NCBI GenBank assembly: GCA_964518305.1
Contig: CAZFDK010000064.1
Location: forward strand, 1-15,418
Direction: 5' to 3'
DNA length: 15,418 bases
From: Caribbeanibacter sp964518305
Lineage (GTDB): Bacteria > Gemmatimonadota > Gemmatimonadetes > Palauibacterales > Palauibacteraceae
Shown here piece after piece: positions 14,643-15,418 of the stretch (within the stretch, counting starts at the first letter, position 1; every line of letters starts with the position of its first letter). Both the position numbers and the translations under genes were made by a program. The notes under the pieces are model-generated. The model had not been told where the DNA came from and did not search any database. It saw only the letters and a list, made by a program, of their open reading frames with translations.

Positions 14643-15404
14643 GTGACGCCCGACCGATCCCCGTACCCCTCCGTCCTCCGCCCGTCGTCCGCCGCCGCCC
14701 TGATCTCGGCGGCGGCGCTCCTGCTCCTGGCCGCCCCGCAGCCCGCTGCGGCGCAGTCCGGCAGCCAGGACACGGGGACCGAGGACGGGCGAACGGTCCA
14801 CGCTACGCCGCATCAACAGCTGCACCGGGCGGCCCTCACGCAGAGTGCCCCGGGCCGGGCCGCGGCAGCGGCGGCGCCCCTTCCGCAGGAGGACACGGCG
14901 GGGAAGAGCCCGCTCCCCATGGAGCCCGCCCGCCGTCTCCAGTTCACGGCGGAGGAGGGCACCTGGATCAGCCTGGACGTGAGCCCCGACGGCCGGCAGA
15001 TCGTCTTCGAGCTCATGGGCGACCTCTACCTGATGCCCATCGAGGGCGGCGAGGCCGAGCGGCTCACCTCGGGCATGGGGCACGACGTGCAGCCGCGGTT
15101 CGGCCCCGACGGCGAGCGGGTGGTCTACGTGTCGGACCGCTCCGGCGGCGAGAACCTGTGGATCATCTCCACCGACCGGCAGGACACCACCCGGGTCACC
15201 AGCGGGAAGCACAGCAGCTACCACAGCCCCGAGTTCGCGCCGAGCGGCGAGTACGTGGTCGCCTCGAAGGCGCAGGGCTTCGGCGCCGCCAAGCTGTGGA
15301 TGTACCACGTGGACGGCGGGAGCGGCATCCAGCTGGTCTCGGGACCCGAGAACTATCGGATGAGCGGGGCGGCCTTCGGCGACAGCGCGCGCTTCATCTG
15401 GTAG
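14643..15404 (+). CDS. TolB-propeller protein, amidohydrolase type, N-terminal part
   Basis: 253 residues are visible before an in-frame TAG. A signal peptide covers 1-37 (hydrophobic 18-31, cleavage near AAAQ), followed by a low-complexity Ala/Gln region to about 95. WD40-like PD40 (TolB) blades then start: LDVSPDGRQIVFE with DLYLMPIEGG (about 111-136), PRFGPDGERVVYVSDRSGG (151-169), PEFAPSGEYVV (196-206) and a fourth at 240-253. Secreted proteins with this N-terminus usually continue with more blades and a C-terminal amidohydrolase domain, about 1,000 residues in all; that domain lies beyond the window, so the enzymatic assignment is inferred. The TAG (15402-15404) interrupts the fourth blade just after RFIW; the same frame then reads AESEG to the end. 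Start: GTG 14643 with GGGAG at 14633-14637. Confidence 0.7.
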   Translation: MTPDRSPYPSVLRPSSAAALISAAALLLLAAPQPAAAQSGSQDTGTEDGRTVHATPHQQLHRAALTQSAPGRAAAAAAPLPQEDTAGKSPLPMEPARRLQFTAEEGTWISLDVSPDGRQIVFELMGDLYLMPIEGGEAERLTSGMGHDVQPRFGPDGERVVYVSDRSGGENLWIISTDRQDTTRVTSGKHSSYHSPEFAPSGEYVVASKAQGFGAAKLWMYHVDGGSGIQLVSGPENYRMSGAAFGDSARFIW

Positions 15405-15418
15405 GCCGAGTCCGAGGG

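Noticed and set aside
1..15418. CRISPR arrays, tRNA, rRNA, IS elements
   Set aside because: No regularly spaced repeats, no tRNA-like cloverleaf, no rRNA sequence, and no transposase gene or terminal inverted repeats were seen.

Overview
The window is very GC-rich (about 70% by eye), with reading frames open on both strands over kilobases as expected at that composition. The gene content is a secreted TPR protein, a DUF5916/CBM9-like outer-membrane protein, an Asp-box propeller, a TolB-propeller protein of the amidohydrolase type, and an AddAB-like helicase-nuclease pair. This mix fits a free-living, double-membraned bacterium such as a member of the Gemmatimonadota. That assignment is an inference from gene types and GC content, with no marker gene in the window. 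Both ends look like contig ends: the first 55 bases are an exact repeat of an internal stretch, and the last gene hits an in-frame stop 15 bases before the end where the homologous reading appears to continue.

Left region (1-3457). It opens with the 3' end of what looks like one copy of a structured RNA ending in a strong intrinsic terminator. Then come a short minus-strand membrane-protein remnant, a secreted TPR protein (541-2196) and a secreted Cu/Zn-superoxide-dismutase-like protein that keeps only some metal ligands (2433-2975). Next is an apparently complete stand-alone RNA transcription unit of about 305 nt (about 3146-3451). It has a sigma70-type promoter, a long-range closing helix, several internal hairpins and the same terminator as at the window start. 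I do not recognise this RNA, and it is the best candidate for something undescribed here.

Centre (3612-10069). A three-gene plus-strand operon encodes an AddB-like inactive-helicase/PD-(D/E)XK nuclease, an AddA-like UvrD-family helicase-nuclease (GTGA stop/start overlap with the previous gene) and a 92-residue UBP-type zinc-finger protein. The first two should form a double-strand-break resection motor. The Fe-S cysteines of classical AddB are not visible.

Right region (10077-15418). A minus-strand pair, probably one operon, encodes a DUF5916 outer-membrane protein with a CBM9-like N-terminus and, 34 nt downstream, a membrane-anchored Asp-box beta-propeller. A near-consensus minus-strand promoter lies in an AT-rich island at 14222-14260 and predicts a leader of about 209 nt. 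In the other direction lie a small lipoprotein gene and the N-terminal part of a TolB-propeller protein, probably of the amidohydrolase type, that runs off the window.
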